A stretch of DNA of 64,000 nucleotides from Chara braunii (taxonomy: Eukaryota > Streptophyta > Charophyceae > Charales > Characeae), in NCBI GenBank assembly GCA_003427395.1, contig BFEA01000525.1, positions 144,311-208,310 on the forward strand. The letters run 5' to 3'. A program made the translations under genes and the position numbers. The notes under the pieces were generated by a model, which saw nothing but the letters and a program-made list of their open reading frames with translations, did no database searches and was not told the origin of the DNA. This document shows positions 1 through 9,988 of this stretch, one piece after another (the stretch's first letter is position 1; every line of letters begins with the position of its first letter).

Positions 1-172
1 TCTCGCCCGCTCTCTCCCTCCCTCTCTCTCCCCCTCCCTCCCTCTCCCTCCCTTTCCGTCCTTTTCCGTCCCTCCGAGCCTCCCTCCCTCTCCGGCCCTC
101 TCCGTCCCTCTTCCTCCCGGTCCCTCCCTTTCTCTGCCCCTCTCCCTCGCTTGCTGCCTCTCTGCCCTCCAA
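1..172. repeat. CT-rich low-complexity tract
   Basis: This is an irregular pyrimidine tract built from CCCTCC, CTCTC and TCCGTCC words. No gene is visible in it. Confidence 0.8.
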
Positions 173-1165
173 TCTTAAGAATAGCAATCTTTGTTCTTCA
201 CACGCCACGTGGCAGCGCGTAATAAGTTGACAGGAGGCTGAGAGGAGAGAATCTCATCCACACTAGATAAGCCGTTGCAGCTTCAAGTTCGCCCGCAAAA
301 AAAGAAAAAGAAAAAAACACAAAAGAAAGAAAAAGTATAAGGAAATGTTCTATCATATGCCGCTTCTTTCACACTAAGAAAAAGAAGAGCCTGAGAGCAC
401 CGAACATTCTTTTTCATTATCTTTGCGTGTTTTGTTTTGGGAGTACTTTGGATCCCTCCAGAAAGAAGAGCCTGCAGCATCGATTTTGTTTTGTGTTGTG
501 CGAGTACTCTGGATCCCTCCGATAGGTCCCTTGCTGTTTGGATCATTATTCCTCCTATCCTACGTGGCAGGGACAGCAATTATCTCCTGAAAATTGTGGG
601 GGCTGGGAGGTGGTCACTGCCGTCGGCGAAAGGCGAGGGAAGGCGGGGAAAGGCGGGGTTACGTAAGAAGGGCCAGTTTGCTACCCGCCTTAACCGGAGC
701 GAAAGGTCATTATTGTTGTATCTAGACTCAAAGTTGCCCTAAATACATACAACTGTAATGACCTGAACGTTGTATTCGGTCAAGATGGGCAGCGACAAGT
801 CCGCTGGGGCCAATTCGCTACCTTGCTTTCTTTTCCCCCGAATACAGCGCACGGTCATCCTAGCTGTATTTAGACTGAAAGATACCGCAAATACATAATG
901 ACCGCACGTTGTATTCGCGGGAAAAAGGGTAGCGACTGGTCAGCTGGCCCGATTAGCTAGAGAGAGAAAGTGTTTATAGTCCTATAAATTCATCGTAACT
1001 GACAGGCAGCACCTAAACAAATTTAGTCCTAAAAATTCATCGTGACTGACATACAGCACGTAAACATTTGTTTAAGTTTGTTGTTAATCCTTTACATTTG
1101 TCTACTGAAATATTGTGTACGAGCGTTCCGTCTTTGTGTTTCCGGGCTCTTAAAGGAAAAGTAGA

Positions 1166-1168
<3 letters not shown>
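173..1168. other. Non-coding upstream region of gene 1
   Basis: I see no convincing coding sequence here. There are short direct repeats: a GGATCCCTCC word occurs twice (about 450 and 511), and a pair of related segments centred on a GTTGTATTCG word lies at 728-830 and 890-955. Around 975-1060 the motif TAGTCCTATAAATTCATCGT appears in two variants. The motif family recurs in the introns downstream. Confidence 0.5.

Positions 1169-1243
<75 letters not shown>
1169..1243. repeat. (TC)n microsatellite
   Basis: About 37 uninterrupted TC dinucleotides, about 190 bp upstream of the first coding exon. Confidence 0.95.
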
Positions 1244-1246
<3 letters not shown>

Positions 1247-1435
1247 GGACATCAACATACACAAAACATAAAGATTGAGTTAGCTTGTTGCACTTGACTC
1301 CTAAGCTACCCGTCTGTGACATTGTTTCTAGTCTTCTAAATTCATCAACATATGAACTTGACTTTTGCATGGGGTTTCTTTTGTCTAGGGTTGAGACTTC
1401 TGATTTCCTGTGTTCTAGGTCCGAGGGCATAAAAA

Positions 1436-2143
1436 ATGACGAAGTCGAAGGGAAACTCGTTGAGGATCAAGGACACTTCAGGGACCTCAACAAGTACTGG
1501 ATGGCGCAGCCAGGGCGCCCCTGTTGATTTTGAGGGTGTGTTTGAAATCCCCACTTTGCACTACAACGCTGATACCGAGAAAACACCTACTATCCAGGCT
1601 CAGTTTGAAGTGACTGAATCGGAAGAAGACACTCTTGGTCCGGAGGAGGAAGAGGAAGTGGAGGAGGATGAGGAGGGTTAGGAGGATGAGGAGGGTGACG
1701 AGGGTGACTTTGGTAACGAGCGCGAGGAAGCAGTAGACGAGGGTGAAGAGGGTGACGAGGATGAGGAAGAAGGAGACGAGGAAGAAGAGGACGCTGTCTT
1801 TGAGCGGAGTGCTGAACAAGAGAGGGCGAACCAAAATGTGTACATCGACAAGTTTTTGAGGAGGGCAAAGCAGTCTGAGGAATTAATCTCTTGCCTGTGG
1901 AGCATTGTGTTGTTCCAATCGGTTGTGGAGCTGTGGACCAAACATGCAGATCAGGAGAGATACAAACTTTATGGGGATCTAATATACTTCGCCACTTCAC
2001 GAGACAGCCACGAGGATCTGGCACTTGCTTGGGTGAATGTGAGGTCGATTTTGACCAAGTTCGTTCTGCGCCGTGCAAGCATGGTTGTTTGGGAGCAGAA
2101 GTTAGATTCCCATCTCAAAAAGGCGAATCAGAAGGGCTTCAAG
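1436..2143 (+). CDS. Exon 1 of member 1: acidic and helical N-terminal part
   Basis: The start is ATG in the context AAAAAATGACG. About 70 ordinary residues are followed by a long Glu/Asp-rich stretch (about residues 62-125) that contains one in-frame TAG at 1679-1681. Next comes a helical segment of about 100 residues, rich in Leu and charged residues, with words such as VYIDKFLRRAKQ and SVVELWTKHADQE. The exon ends exactly at a good donor, AAG|GTACGA. I recognise no family in this part. A similarly placed but unrelated-looking helical segment precedes the ParB part of the 23.4 kb copy. Confidence 0.6.
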
Positions 2144-3195
2144 GTACGACTGTTTGTTTGAGGAAAGTCTCTTCTTTAGTGAACAGCAGTAAAGCGCTGT
2201 AATCCTGCTTTTGTAGTCTAGTGCTACAAATCAGTTCTCGGAGTGCGCCGCTACGATTGTCTTGTGATATTTTAGTGCTCTAATCCTAATTGTCCCGGTT
2301 AGTGCTTACAAATCTGTTCTTGAAGGGCACTGCTAGAAATCATTTCTCAGAGTGCGCTGCTACAATTCTCTGGTGACATTAAAGTGCTCTAATCTTGGTT
2401 TTGTAGTCCGATGCTCTTTTGACATTACACTGTTATAATTCTCATTCACATTGTAATGCTATAATCCTCCTTTTGCAGTGTTGTAATTCTCTTTCGCATT
2501 ATAGTGCTATAATCCTACTTTTAGTGCTATAATCCTACTTTTAGTGTTCTTTTGCAGTCTCTTTCGCATTACAGTGCTTTAATCCTCCTTAAAGTGCTAA
2601 AAGTGTTCTTTTGCAGTCTGGTGCTCTCTTTTTAAATTTTAGTGTCAAAAGACTACTTTTGCAGTCCGGTGCTCTTAACTGTTTTTGCAGTCTGGTGCTC
2701 TTTTTTCAAATTGTAGTGCTACAAGACTACTTTTGCAGCCCGGTGCTCTTAACTGTTGTCGTTGTACGGTGCTCTCTTTTCAAATTAGAGTGCCAAACGA
2801 ATACTTTCGCAGTCTGGTGCTCTCTTTTCGAATTGTAGTGCTAAAAGACTACCTTCGCACTCCGTTGCTTTTAACTGTTTTCGCAGTGCGGTGCTCTCTT
2901 TTCAAATTAGAGTGTTAAAAGACTTCTTTCGCAGTTTGGTACTCTTTTTTCACATTATAGTGCTATAAGATTGCTTTCGCAGTCTGGTGCTCTCTTTTCC
3001 AATTAAAGTGCTACAAGACTACCTTCGCAGTCCGATGCTCTTAACTGTTTTCGCAGTGCGGTGCTCTCTTTTAAAATTATAGTGATATAAGACTATTTTC
3101 GCTGTTTGGTGCTCTCTTCTCACATTATAGTGCTATAAGACTACTTTCACTGTCTCGTGCTCACTCCTTGTTTCGCTCAACGTGTTCCTTTGCAG
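2144..3195 (+). other. Intron of member 1, filled with degenerate palindrome-bearing repeats
   Basis: The donor is GTACGA and the acceptor is TTCCTTTGCAG. Splicing joins AAG to GAA in phase 0 and keeps the frame open into exon 2. Most of the intron (about 2210-3160) is a degenerate tandem array built from two words: a GCAGTCTGGTGCTCT word and a TTATAGTGCTATAA palindrome with variants. More than fifteen copies can be seen. The repeat itself contains GCAG, a potential decoy acceptor. Confidence 0.65.
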
Positions 3196-4965
3196 GAATT
3201 TTGTAAAACTGTCGCAGAGTCTACCTTTCCGGCACTTCGTCAGGAGGTCCGTGTTTCGAGGAGAGCACAGTCACTTACTGCAGGGCCGTTTGCGTCCCAA
3301 CCTGCGAAAGGTCGAGTGAGGGTCTCCAAAGGGACTGCTCCCTCAGGGTCAAGGCAGCGGGAAGGTTCACCTTTTCATTCGCCCCAAGCGTGTGTTGGAT
3401 CCACTGCCGCAGCAGATGCGCGCTCGAGTGCGAAAACGAAGAAGAAAATGCTCGCGCGGAAAACGGTTGCCAAAGATAAGAAGAAAGTGGAGGAGCCAAA
3501 GTCTGAAAAGAGGAAAACGGCGGAGAAGAAGTCCGTGAAAGGGAAGGATCAAACAGAAGAAAAGTTGCCAGTGGCGAAGGAGCTTACTCCTAACGACGAG
3601 GCTGAGAAACTCTCTCGAATGTGGGAGGAGTTAAAAGAGCTTAATGACAAGAAGCTTGACGCCAACTCGTTCACCCTTCCAGCGTCTTGCCTCCTTCGAC
3701 CTCCTGCTGATGACAGTGGCAAGAGACCACTGGAGGTTCGCGAGCCCGAGGAGAGGCAGGTCCGGCGGATCGTGGACTCCATGAAGAGGAACCCTTTTGC
3801 AGACACTTTGGCTCACATCGGCTTGATTGATCCTTCGCATGCTCGTACGAAGGAAGATGTGGATCTCGGCAAGCTGCTCTCTGGGGGCTACAAAGTTTTC
3901 GTGCTCGGTGGTGGACACACAAAGGAGGTCAGAGAACGCCTTAGGAACCTTTACCCGACCGTCTCTGCTTTCCAAAAGGCGAATTGTTTCATTTACGTCG
4001 GCCTCACCGTCCAGGAAGCTCGTAAGATCGCGCACGAGCACAACCACATTGCAGGCTTCCACCAGGACTTCAGTTTCATCCAGAAACTGAATTGTGGGCG
4101 ATCGATTGGCTGCCAAAAGAATGCCGCTACGAAGACTGCATGCTTGCAGGAAATTGGATTTTCAAACCCAGACAAAGATCTTTTGCAGAGGTCGGATCCA
4201 CATTTCCAGGTCTGCATGCGGTCCAAGGAAGTGTGGGCCCCTCAACTGAAGATATTCGATATGTGGTTGAAAGGGGATTGTCTGGACCAGAAAATGAAGG
4301 TCCCTACTGGGAAAAAGGCAAAAATTTATAGTGATGATAGCGAGGCGGGTGGCTCAGAAGGAACTCGGCCGGTAGCGAAGAAAAAATTGAAGAAATTCAA
4401 TTCTGCTGAAGCCCAACGTCAGGTACTGCGTTTCTTCAATCCTAGAGCGCAGGTGGAGCATGGGAAAATTGTAGTTGAGCCAACTGACATGCCACAGACG
4501 CATTGAGTGAAGATGGGTTCTCTCGATGACGAGTCTACTATTCCCATCCTCGAACAGGTGGGCGCAAAGCAACTCTCGATTGATGGTATGCGGAAGAAGT
4601 TTGAGGTGGCGAAGGGGTTCGGTCGAGTGGTTAGGTATTTCTTAACAGAAACAAAGTCAGCAGATTGGGCTAGCTGCAAAGAACTTTACCCACTCCACAC
4701 AACGAAGGATGTTTTGGAGCCCTTCGCCAGTAACTGGAAGCAGAAGGCGGATGTACCTCGAGCTTTGCAACAGCACGTTGCTCGAGCAAAGGCGTGGAAG
4801 GAGCTGAATGACAAAAGGGAGGCCGAAAGTCGAAGAACAAGGTCTAAACTCGTCGTCTCAGAAAAAGTTGATACTCACTTCTTGGAGTGGACGGAGGTGA
4901 AATATAAAGAACACTGCGGCAACGTGAAAGTCCTGGAAGGCTATATGATGCACTTGAAGAACTAG
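3196..4965 (+). CDS. Exon 2 of member 1: ParB-like domain and connector
   Basis: A basic linker (Lys/Arg-rich, about 3400-3600) leads into the conserved word RPLEVREPEERQV at about 3730. The ParB-like domain covers about 3724-4110, with the signature YKVFVLGGGHTKEVRERL (GGGHTKE at 3907-3927) and then FIYVGLTVQEARKIAHEHNH. This matches the phage-type ParB pattern GHTR...A...L followed by a LT-eEA--la--N helix. The connector from 4110 to 4965 aligns with member 2 throughout (for example RFFNPRAQVEHGKIVVEP with FFNPRLKLKDNKVVSAP, and CKELYPLHTTKDVLEPF with AKELYPLHTKKEVLEPF). In-frame stops are TGA at 4504-4506, where member 2 has Trp, and TAG at 4963-4965, opposite Leu or Gln. Confidence 0.7.
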
Positions 4966-5091
4966 ACAGAGAAGTTGCCTTTCTCTCTGATTATCTGCGA
5001 CTTCCCATACGGGTTTAATCTGCCAATGTCCTCTGGCGATTGTGTTCCTTTTCCTGAGGAGCACATTGTTCAGGTCCTTGAGAACTATGTT

Positions 5092-5163
5092 ACCGCGCGT
5101 TCATTGAACGCGCGTTCCGCGTTCAGTTTTTGAACGCTATGAACGCGAGTTCACTGAACGCCA
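5092..5163 (+). repeat. GAACGC palindromic insertion inside the methyltransferase
   Basis: The words GAACGC/GCGTTC occur about eight times here and can fold into short hairpins (for example CGCGTTCATTGAACGCG and GCGTTCA...TGAACGC). Alignment with member 2 passes from VLEN-V directly to AKEV, so this stretch is an insertion that shifts the frame. Confidence 0.6.
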
Positions 5164-5779
5164 AGGAGGTATGCAGTGGACCATTGTGGACAATTGCCGG
5201 ATTCTGCTATCTGGACATGCTACCCTCGGTTCAGCGAGCGTTCAAGATGGTTTGCAATGCAGGAGAGGAGGTGGTCACGTGGTGCAAGCCGAATGTCATG
5301 AACACAGGAGGGTCTTGTCTTGTGAGCGCGACAGAGTTTTGTGTCATTGGCTACTACAGCCAAAGTGGTTCTCGAGAGGCAGCTCATTACAATTTTGCCA
5401 GCACGGACCCCAGGCACAACTACAGGTTGTTCGATGCAGTCATGAAGAAGTATATTCATCCGACTAACCACGAGGTGTTGTGCCCTTACCAGAAGCCCGT
5501 CGCTTTGTACGCGTGGTTGATCGAGAAATTCTCTCCTCCTAGCGCTTATATCATCAATGGTTTTTCCGGGTCCGGAACAGGTGCAATCGCCAGCGTTTTC
5601 TGCAACAAGAATTGCCTGTAGGTTGACAAGTGCCCGCGCTGCATCAAGGGAATCCGCGCTCGCATTCTGAACGATATTGGCCCTACGATTGAAAGAGAAA
5701 GCAGGCGCGATGAGACCGCAGAGGAGGATAAGACTTACAATTGTGCAGTCGTTGCAGAGCACACAACTGCAGCAACAAC

Positions 5780-6070
5780 GCCGACCTCTGCTGCAGCAGT
5801 AGCAAACGCAGCCGAACCAGCAGCAGCAGGACCACCCGCAGCAGAAGCACCACCAGCAGGAGCACCAGCACCACCACCACCACCACCAGCAGCAGCAACA
5901 GCAGCAGCAGCAGCAGAACCAGCAGCAGCAGCAGCAGCAGCACCAGCACCAGCAGCAACAGCACCACCAGCAGCAGCAGCGGCAGCAGCAGCAGCAGTAA
6001 CAGAACCACCCGCAGCAGCAGCAGCAACAGAACCACCCGCAGCGGCAGCAGCAGTAGCAGCAGCAGCGAG
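5780..6070 (+). repeat. (GCA)n / (CCA)n trinucleotide tract encoding a poly-Ala/Pro tail
   Basis: An imperfect GCA repeat with CCA interruptions. In the methyltransferase frame it encodes runs of Ala with Pro, Thr and Glu. Open frames on the other strand and in other phases (poly-Cys, poly-Leu, poly-Ser) are by-products of the repeat. Confidence 0.85.
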
Positions 6071-6368
6071 CGCACAAGGGGCAGCGAGCGAGCCAGCAAC
6101 AGCTGGACCAGGCACAGAAGCGCTCGCACAGCGAGAGGCAGCGGGACCTGCACACAGCCAAAACTCCTCACGTGGGACAACTACGAGGTCAAGGAAACCC
6201 AAGATCGCCGGTGACGAGGTTACAAGCCCTCGCGCGGAAAAATGTGTTCTTGCATTAGGGGCACGCATAAGGGAGGCTGGCGGAGGCAAAAGTAAGCCAA
6301 GACAAATTGCAGTCCTCTTTTGCTCTGAATTGCAGTTTGCAGTCCTGAGAAGTTCCTCCCAGTTATAG

Positions 6369-7118
6369 GGCTATAATCTTGACGACTGTGCCGAGAGCTT
6401 CTGTGTTTTTGCTACCCTTGTACTTTTGTATTGGTGCGTGCCAGCTTGAGCCCTCTTCTTTGTTATAGTCCTATAATGCTGTTTGTGTTGGTGTGGGCCA
6501 GCTAGGACTGTCTCTTGTGGTCGCTTCTCGGTTGTACTTTTCTGTTGGTGTGGGCCAGCTTGAGCCCTCAAAGGATTGTCCCTTCCCACCATGAGACACT
6601 CGTTTTGTTGTTGCCTTGCTTCCTTCCTACCCTGTTGCCCTCCTCTACTGGGGCACTCTTTTTGCTGTTGCCCTCCCGTACTGGGGCAGACTTTGTAGTG
6701 GTGCAGGCTACAGTAGAGGATATTGTAGGTTAGTGTAGAACTTTTCACCACGGCAAGTAGAGCACTGTGTTGTAGTTTAGGGCACAATAGGTGTTAGAGT
6801 AGTTGGTTACTAGGGCTGGTACAAAGACCAACGGTGAAGAGAAGTTTCATCTTGCTGTGGTTGTTTGTACACTTTATTGCAGCATCCTTCAATTTTATTC
6901 GCTGTGTGATCTCCTTTTCTCTCTGTCTTTGTCTTTCTCTCTTACTTTCTTTCTCTCTCTCTCTGTCTCTTTCTTTCTTTCTCTTCTTCTCGCTCTCTCT
7001 AGCTGATTGTTGAGCATGCTTACTCAGCTAGTGCAACGACCAGCGACGAAGATAAATTTTACTGTTGCTGCAATTGTTTTGTAGTGTGCTTCAAGATGCT
7101 TCAGCTCTTTTCGCCACG

Positions 7119-7188
<70 letters not shown>

Positions 7189-7480
7189 AAATGAGAAATC
7201 ACGGCTCCCCTCGCTGGCCTAAATTAAGGAAAATATCAGGAAAATTTATTTTTATTTTTATTTTTGTTTTTTTTAGCGCGGAAAAACCGTCGCCCATTCG
7301 TTGCATTTTCCAGTTCTGCCACTCCACTTGTGGCCCAACGGTTAAACGACTACTGTTAAAGACCCAAGGAATGCCTGTCCGCCCCGCCGCCAAAAGCAGG
7401 GGTAAAAAAAAAGAAAAAAAACTTTACGAAAACAGTTGTGTAGGGGCCTCAACTCCACTCTCGACTTCCACTCTCGACTG
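6369..7480. other. Spacer between members 1 and 2
   Basis: No coding sequence can be supported. It contains repeats of a GTGGGCCAGCTTGAGCCCTC word (about 6430-6570), CT-rich tracts (6910-7000), and a (TC)n(TG)n microsatellite at about 7121-7189. A Lys-rich small frame ending near 7480 looks like chance. Confidence 0.5.
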
Positions 7481-7996
7481 AGCAGTCCTGACATGCCACA
7501 ATGGTTTCAGTTCTACAATCTCTTAGAGGTTGTCCCGGTTTGTTCCTTGTGCTGAGTGTTCTTGCTGCAGCCCTCAAATGTTATAGTCCTATAACCACTT
7601 AGTAGTCCTGACATGCCACAACGGTTTCAGTTCTACAATCTCTGAGAGGCTGTCCCGGTCTGTTCTGAGTGTTTTTGCTGCAGCCCTGAACTGTTATAGT
7701 CCTATAACCACTAAGCAGTACTGTTTCTGCTAAGCGGTTTCGGTTCTACAATCGCTGAGAGGTTGTCCAAGTCCTTTGCTTGTTCTGAGTGTTCTTTCTG
7801 CAGCCCCGAACTTTTATAGTCCTATAACCACCGAGCAGTACTATTTTTGCTAAGTGATTATAGTTCTGTAATCTCTGAGAGCCTGTCCCGATCTGTTGCT
7901 TGTGCTGAGTGTTCTTGCTGCAGCCCTAACTGTTATAGCCCTATAACCACTGAGCAGCCCTGACATGCCACAATGCCCGTTTTTTGGTTCGTGCAG
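7481..7996 (+). repeat. 112-120 bp tandem repeats in the presumed intron before member 2 exon 2
   Basis: Four diverged units carry CTGACATGCCACAA, GGTTTCAGTTCTACAATC and GTTATAGTCCTATAACC words. The block ends in the acceptor TTGGTTCGTGCAG at 7996. The placement mirrors the repeat-filled intron of member 1, so this is probably the 3' part of the equivalent intron. The matching first exon of member 2 was not found. Confidence 0.6.
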
Positions 7997-8194
7997 GTTT
8001 TCATTGGAGAGCTCGGTGAATACTTGGATCCACGTCTTAAGACCAGGCTTCTTCCGTTCAGGTACCTAGTCGCTGAGCCGACGTCGACACCAAGCCCGTC
8101 GAAAACGAAGCCAGGCAAGCGAAGAACGCCTCCTCCAGTTGTAGTCTCCCCGCAGAGGTGTGTCGAGTCCTCGGCAGCTCTGGAGAAAGTTTCT

Positions 8195-8380
8195 GGTACG
8201 AAGCCAAAAGCTCCGAAAAAGAAAGTACTTGCGGAGAAAGTCGCGGCGTCTTCGAAAGGGAAAGGCAAAGCTCCACAAGACGAGCTGGGTACAAAGCCGA
8301 AAGCTCCGAAAAAGAAAGTACCTGCGCCGAAAGTCGCGGCGTCTTCGAAAGGGAAAGGCAAAGCTCCGCAAGACGAGCTT
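8195..8380 (+). repeat. 93 bp coding tandem duplication in the linker of member 2
   Basis: Two nearly identical 93 bp units (8195-8287 and 8288-8380) encode a 31-residue Lys/Ala/Pro-rich block starting GTKPKAPKKKV and ending KAPQDEL. The linker is basic and would suit nucleic-acid binding or nuclear import; that is inference. Confidence 0.85.
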
Positions 8381-9846
8381 CAAGTTCCTTGAGGTCTTGT
8401 TCCCGGCGAACTCACCGACGAGCTGACACGGGCCTGGAACAAGCAGGAGAGTCTAAAGGAGAAGAAAATTTCCCAAGAGCCTTTTTACCTGCCCATGTCG
8501 TGTCTTCGACGACCGCCAGAGGATGGAACGGAAAACAGGCCACTCGAGATTCGGGAGCCCGAAGAGACCACATTTCCACAATCATGGATTCGATGATTAC
8601 TTGCCCGACTGGGGATCATCTTCCCTTCGTTGGTATCGTGGATCCGTCGCAAGTGAAAGATAAGAAGGACGTGGATCTGGTCTGGTTGCGCAAGGGTGGC
8701 TACACCATATATGTTCTTGGAGGTGGACATTGCCGGGAGGCGAGGGAGCGCCTGCAGAAGATCTACCCTGACAAGGAGGATTACAAATGGAATGTGTGNT
8801 ATGTCTATGCGGGNCTNACTNCNGAAGAAGCGAGGCAGGTGGGTCACAAATACAATTTGGCAGCTGACTACCACAGAGATTTGAACTTCATCGAGAAGAT
8901 GAAATGTTGGCGTAACATCTTCGAGAGAATGGGGTCTGTGAAGAACGCTGAGGTGAAGTTGGCCTGCCTGCGGGAGTTCGACGTACCGTGTTCTACCAAG
9001 AAGCTGCAGAATAATAACCCGTTGTTGCAGATCGCGATGCGTCCCAAAAAGATCTGGGACCTGCAACTGCGAATTTTTGAGGTGTGGCAGAAGGGGGAGG
9101 TCAAGAACCAGAAACTCAAGCCCCTTGCGAAAAGTTAGATCCGCACAGACGTCGCTCCAGAGTCCAGCGAGTCGGAGGGTAGCAAGAAAAAGCGCGGGGC
9201 AAGAAAGCTGGACAGGGCTGTCGCAAAGCAGCAAGAGATGGCGTTTTTCAATCCTCGCCTAAAATTGAAGGACAACAAAGTTGTTTCGGCCCCGGCTCAC
9301 ATGCCTGCGCAGCCGTGGATTACGATGGGCAATATCCCACACGACGCTATCATCCCCATCTTGACGGAAGTTGTGTCCAAGCAGATCTCCCTGGAAGAGA
9401 TGGAGAGGAAGTTCAAGGTCGTGAAGAAGTTCGGCTACGTTGCAAAAACCTTCCGGGATGGTGTCAAATGCAAAGACTTCAAAACCGCAAAGGAGTTGTA
9501 TCCTTTGCACACCAAGAAGGAGGTTCTCGAGCCATTCATTGGGAGTTTTGAGAGGCGAGGGGAGAAACCCACTGCTTTGCTAAATCACATTGAACGAGCT
9601 AAGGAGTGGAGGAAGATGAAGGACAAGAGGATTAAAGATGCACAAAGAGCGAGTCACGATTTCTTTCGAGCGCATTCCCTGGACGACCCTTTTGCGGACG
9701 GGACTGACATGAAGTACGAAGGGTGTTCGGGGCAGGTCAAGGTCATTTAAGGCGATATGTTGCATTTGGCACAACTGCAAAAGGACAAGGTGCCGATTTC
9801 CCTTTCCATCTTCGATTTGCCCTACGGCTTTGCGCATAAAAAGTTT

Positions 9847-9988
9847 GTTTTTTATCTACTCGTAAACAAGGAAATTCTGTTTTATATTCAATAAAATCAG
9901 AAAAAGAAAGTTCATAAAAAAATACATATATAAATATTAATAAATATTAATAATAAAATTAACAATATAATATAATATATTAATATAG
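9847..9988 (+). other. AT-rich intron-like insert between motif IV and motif I of member 2
   Basis: The segment starts GTTTTT and ends AATATAG, is almost wholly A/T, and its removal joins AHKKF to NTESFPESDIVAV in phase 0. This matches the spacing of member 1 (DCVPFPEEHIVQV). The donor is weak, so a degenerate AT-rich insertion is the alternative. Confidence 0.5.

Larger units (their letters stand above)
1436..6368 (+). pseudogene. ParB-like / DNA amino-methyltransferase fusion, member 1 (whole gene, interrupted)
   Basis: This gene model joins exon 1 (1436-2143) to exon 2 (3196 onward) through a phase-0 GT-AG intron. The order of parts is: acidic N-terminus, helical region, Lys-rich linker, ParB-like domain, connector, beta-class amino-methyltransferase, and Ala/Pro-rich tail. 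ParB-like domains fused to DNA methylases occur in phages and bacterial mobile elements. The inferred role is DNA binding or target choice coupled to N6-adenine or N4-cytosine methylation of DNA. The frame is broken by TAG at 1679, TGA at 4504, TAG at 4963, a ~70 bp palindromic insertion near 5092-5163, and TAG at 5619. At the 4504 stop, member 2 has tryptophan, so TGG changed to TGA there. All other domain landmarks are preserved, so decay looks recent. The product is probably not made intact, unless the stops are assembly errors or are spliced out. Confidence 0.72.
4966..6368 (+). pseudogene. Methyltransferase domain and Ala-rich tail of member 1
   Basis: Motif IV is DFPY at 4999-5010, in the context SLIICDFPYGF. 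The frame is then disturbed by a palindromic insertion (about 5092-5163) and resumes as AKEVCSGPLWTIAGFCYLDM. Further landmarks are the motif X-like QKPVALYAWLIEKFS and motif I FSGSGTG at 5562-5582, followed by a TAG at 5619 where member 2 reads VVELDKRC. The order IV before I is the class-beta order of N6-adenine/N4-cytosine methyltransferases. Past the stop the same frame runs on to TAG at 6366 and encodes about 110 residues of Ala/Pro-rich tail. It then has RSRKPKIAG, which resembles the C-terminal RGRKRKIRG of member 2. Confidence 0.65.

Noticed and set aside
1678-2078. Minus-strand Ser- or Pro-rich frames opposite exon 1
   Set aside because: They mirror the Glu-rich coding repeat on the plus strand.
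5220-6290. Long minus-strand frames rich in Cys, Leu, Val or Ala, and a plus-strand Ser/Thr frame
   Set aside because: They are translations of the GCA/CCA repeat in other phases. The methyltransferase frame explains the sequence.
8158-8570. Plus-strand Ser/Arg-rich frame at the start of the member 2 open stretch
   Set aside because: Alignment with member 1 shows the coding frame here is the Lys/Ala-rich one. This frame becomes real only after the shift near 8570.
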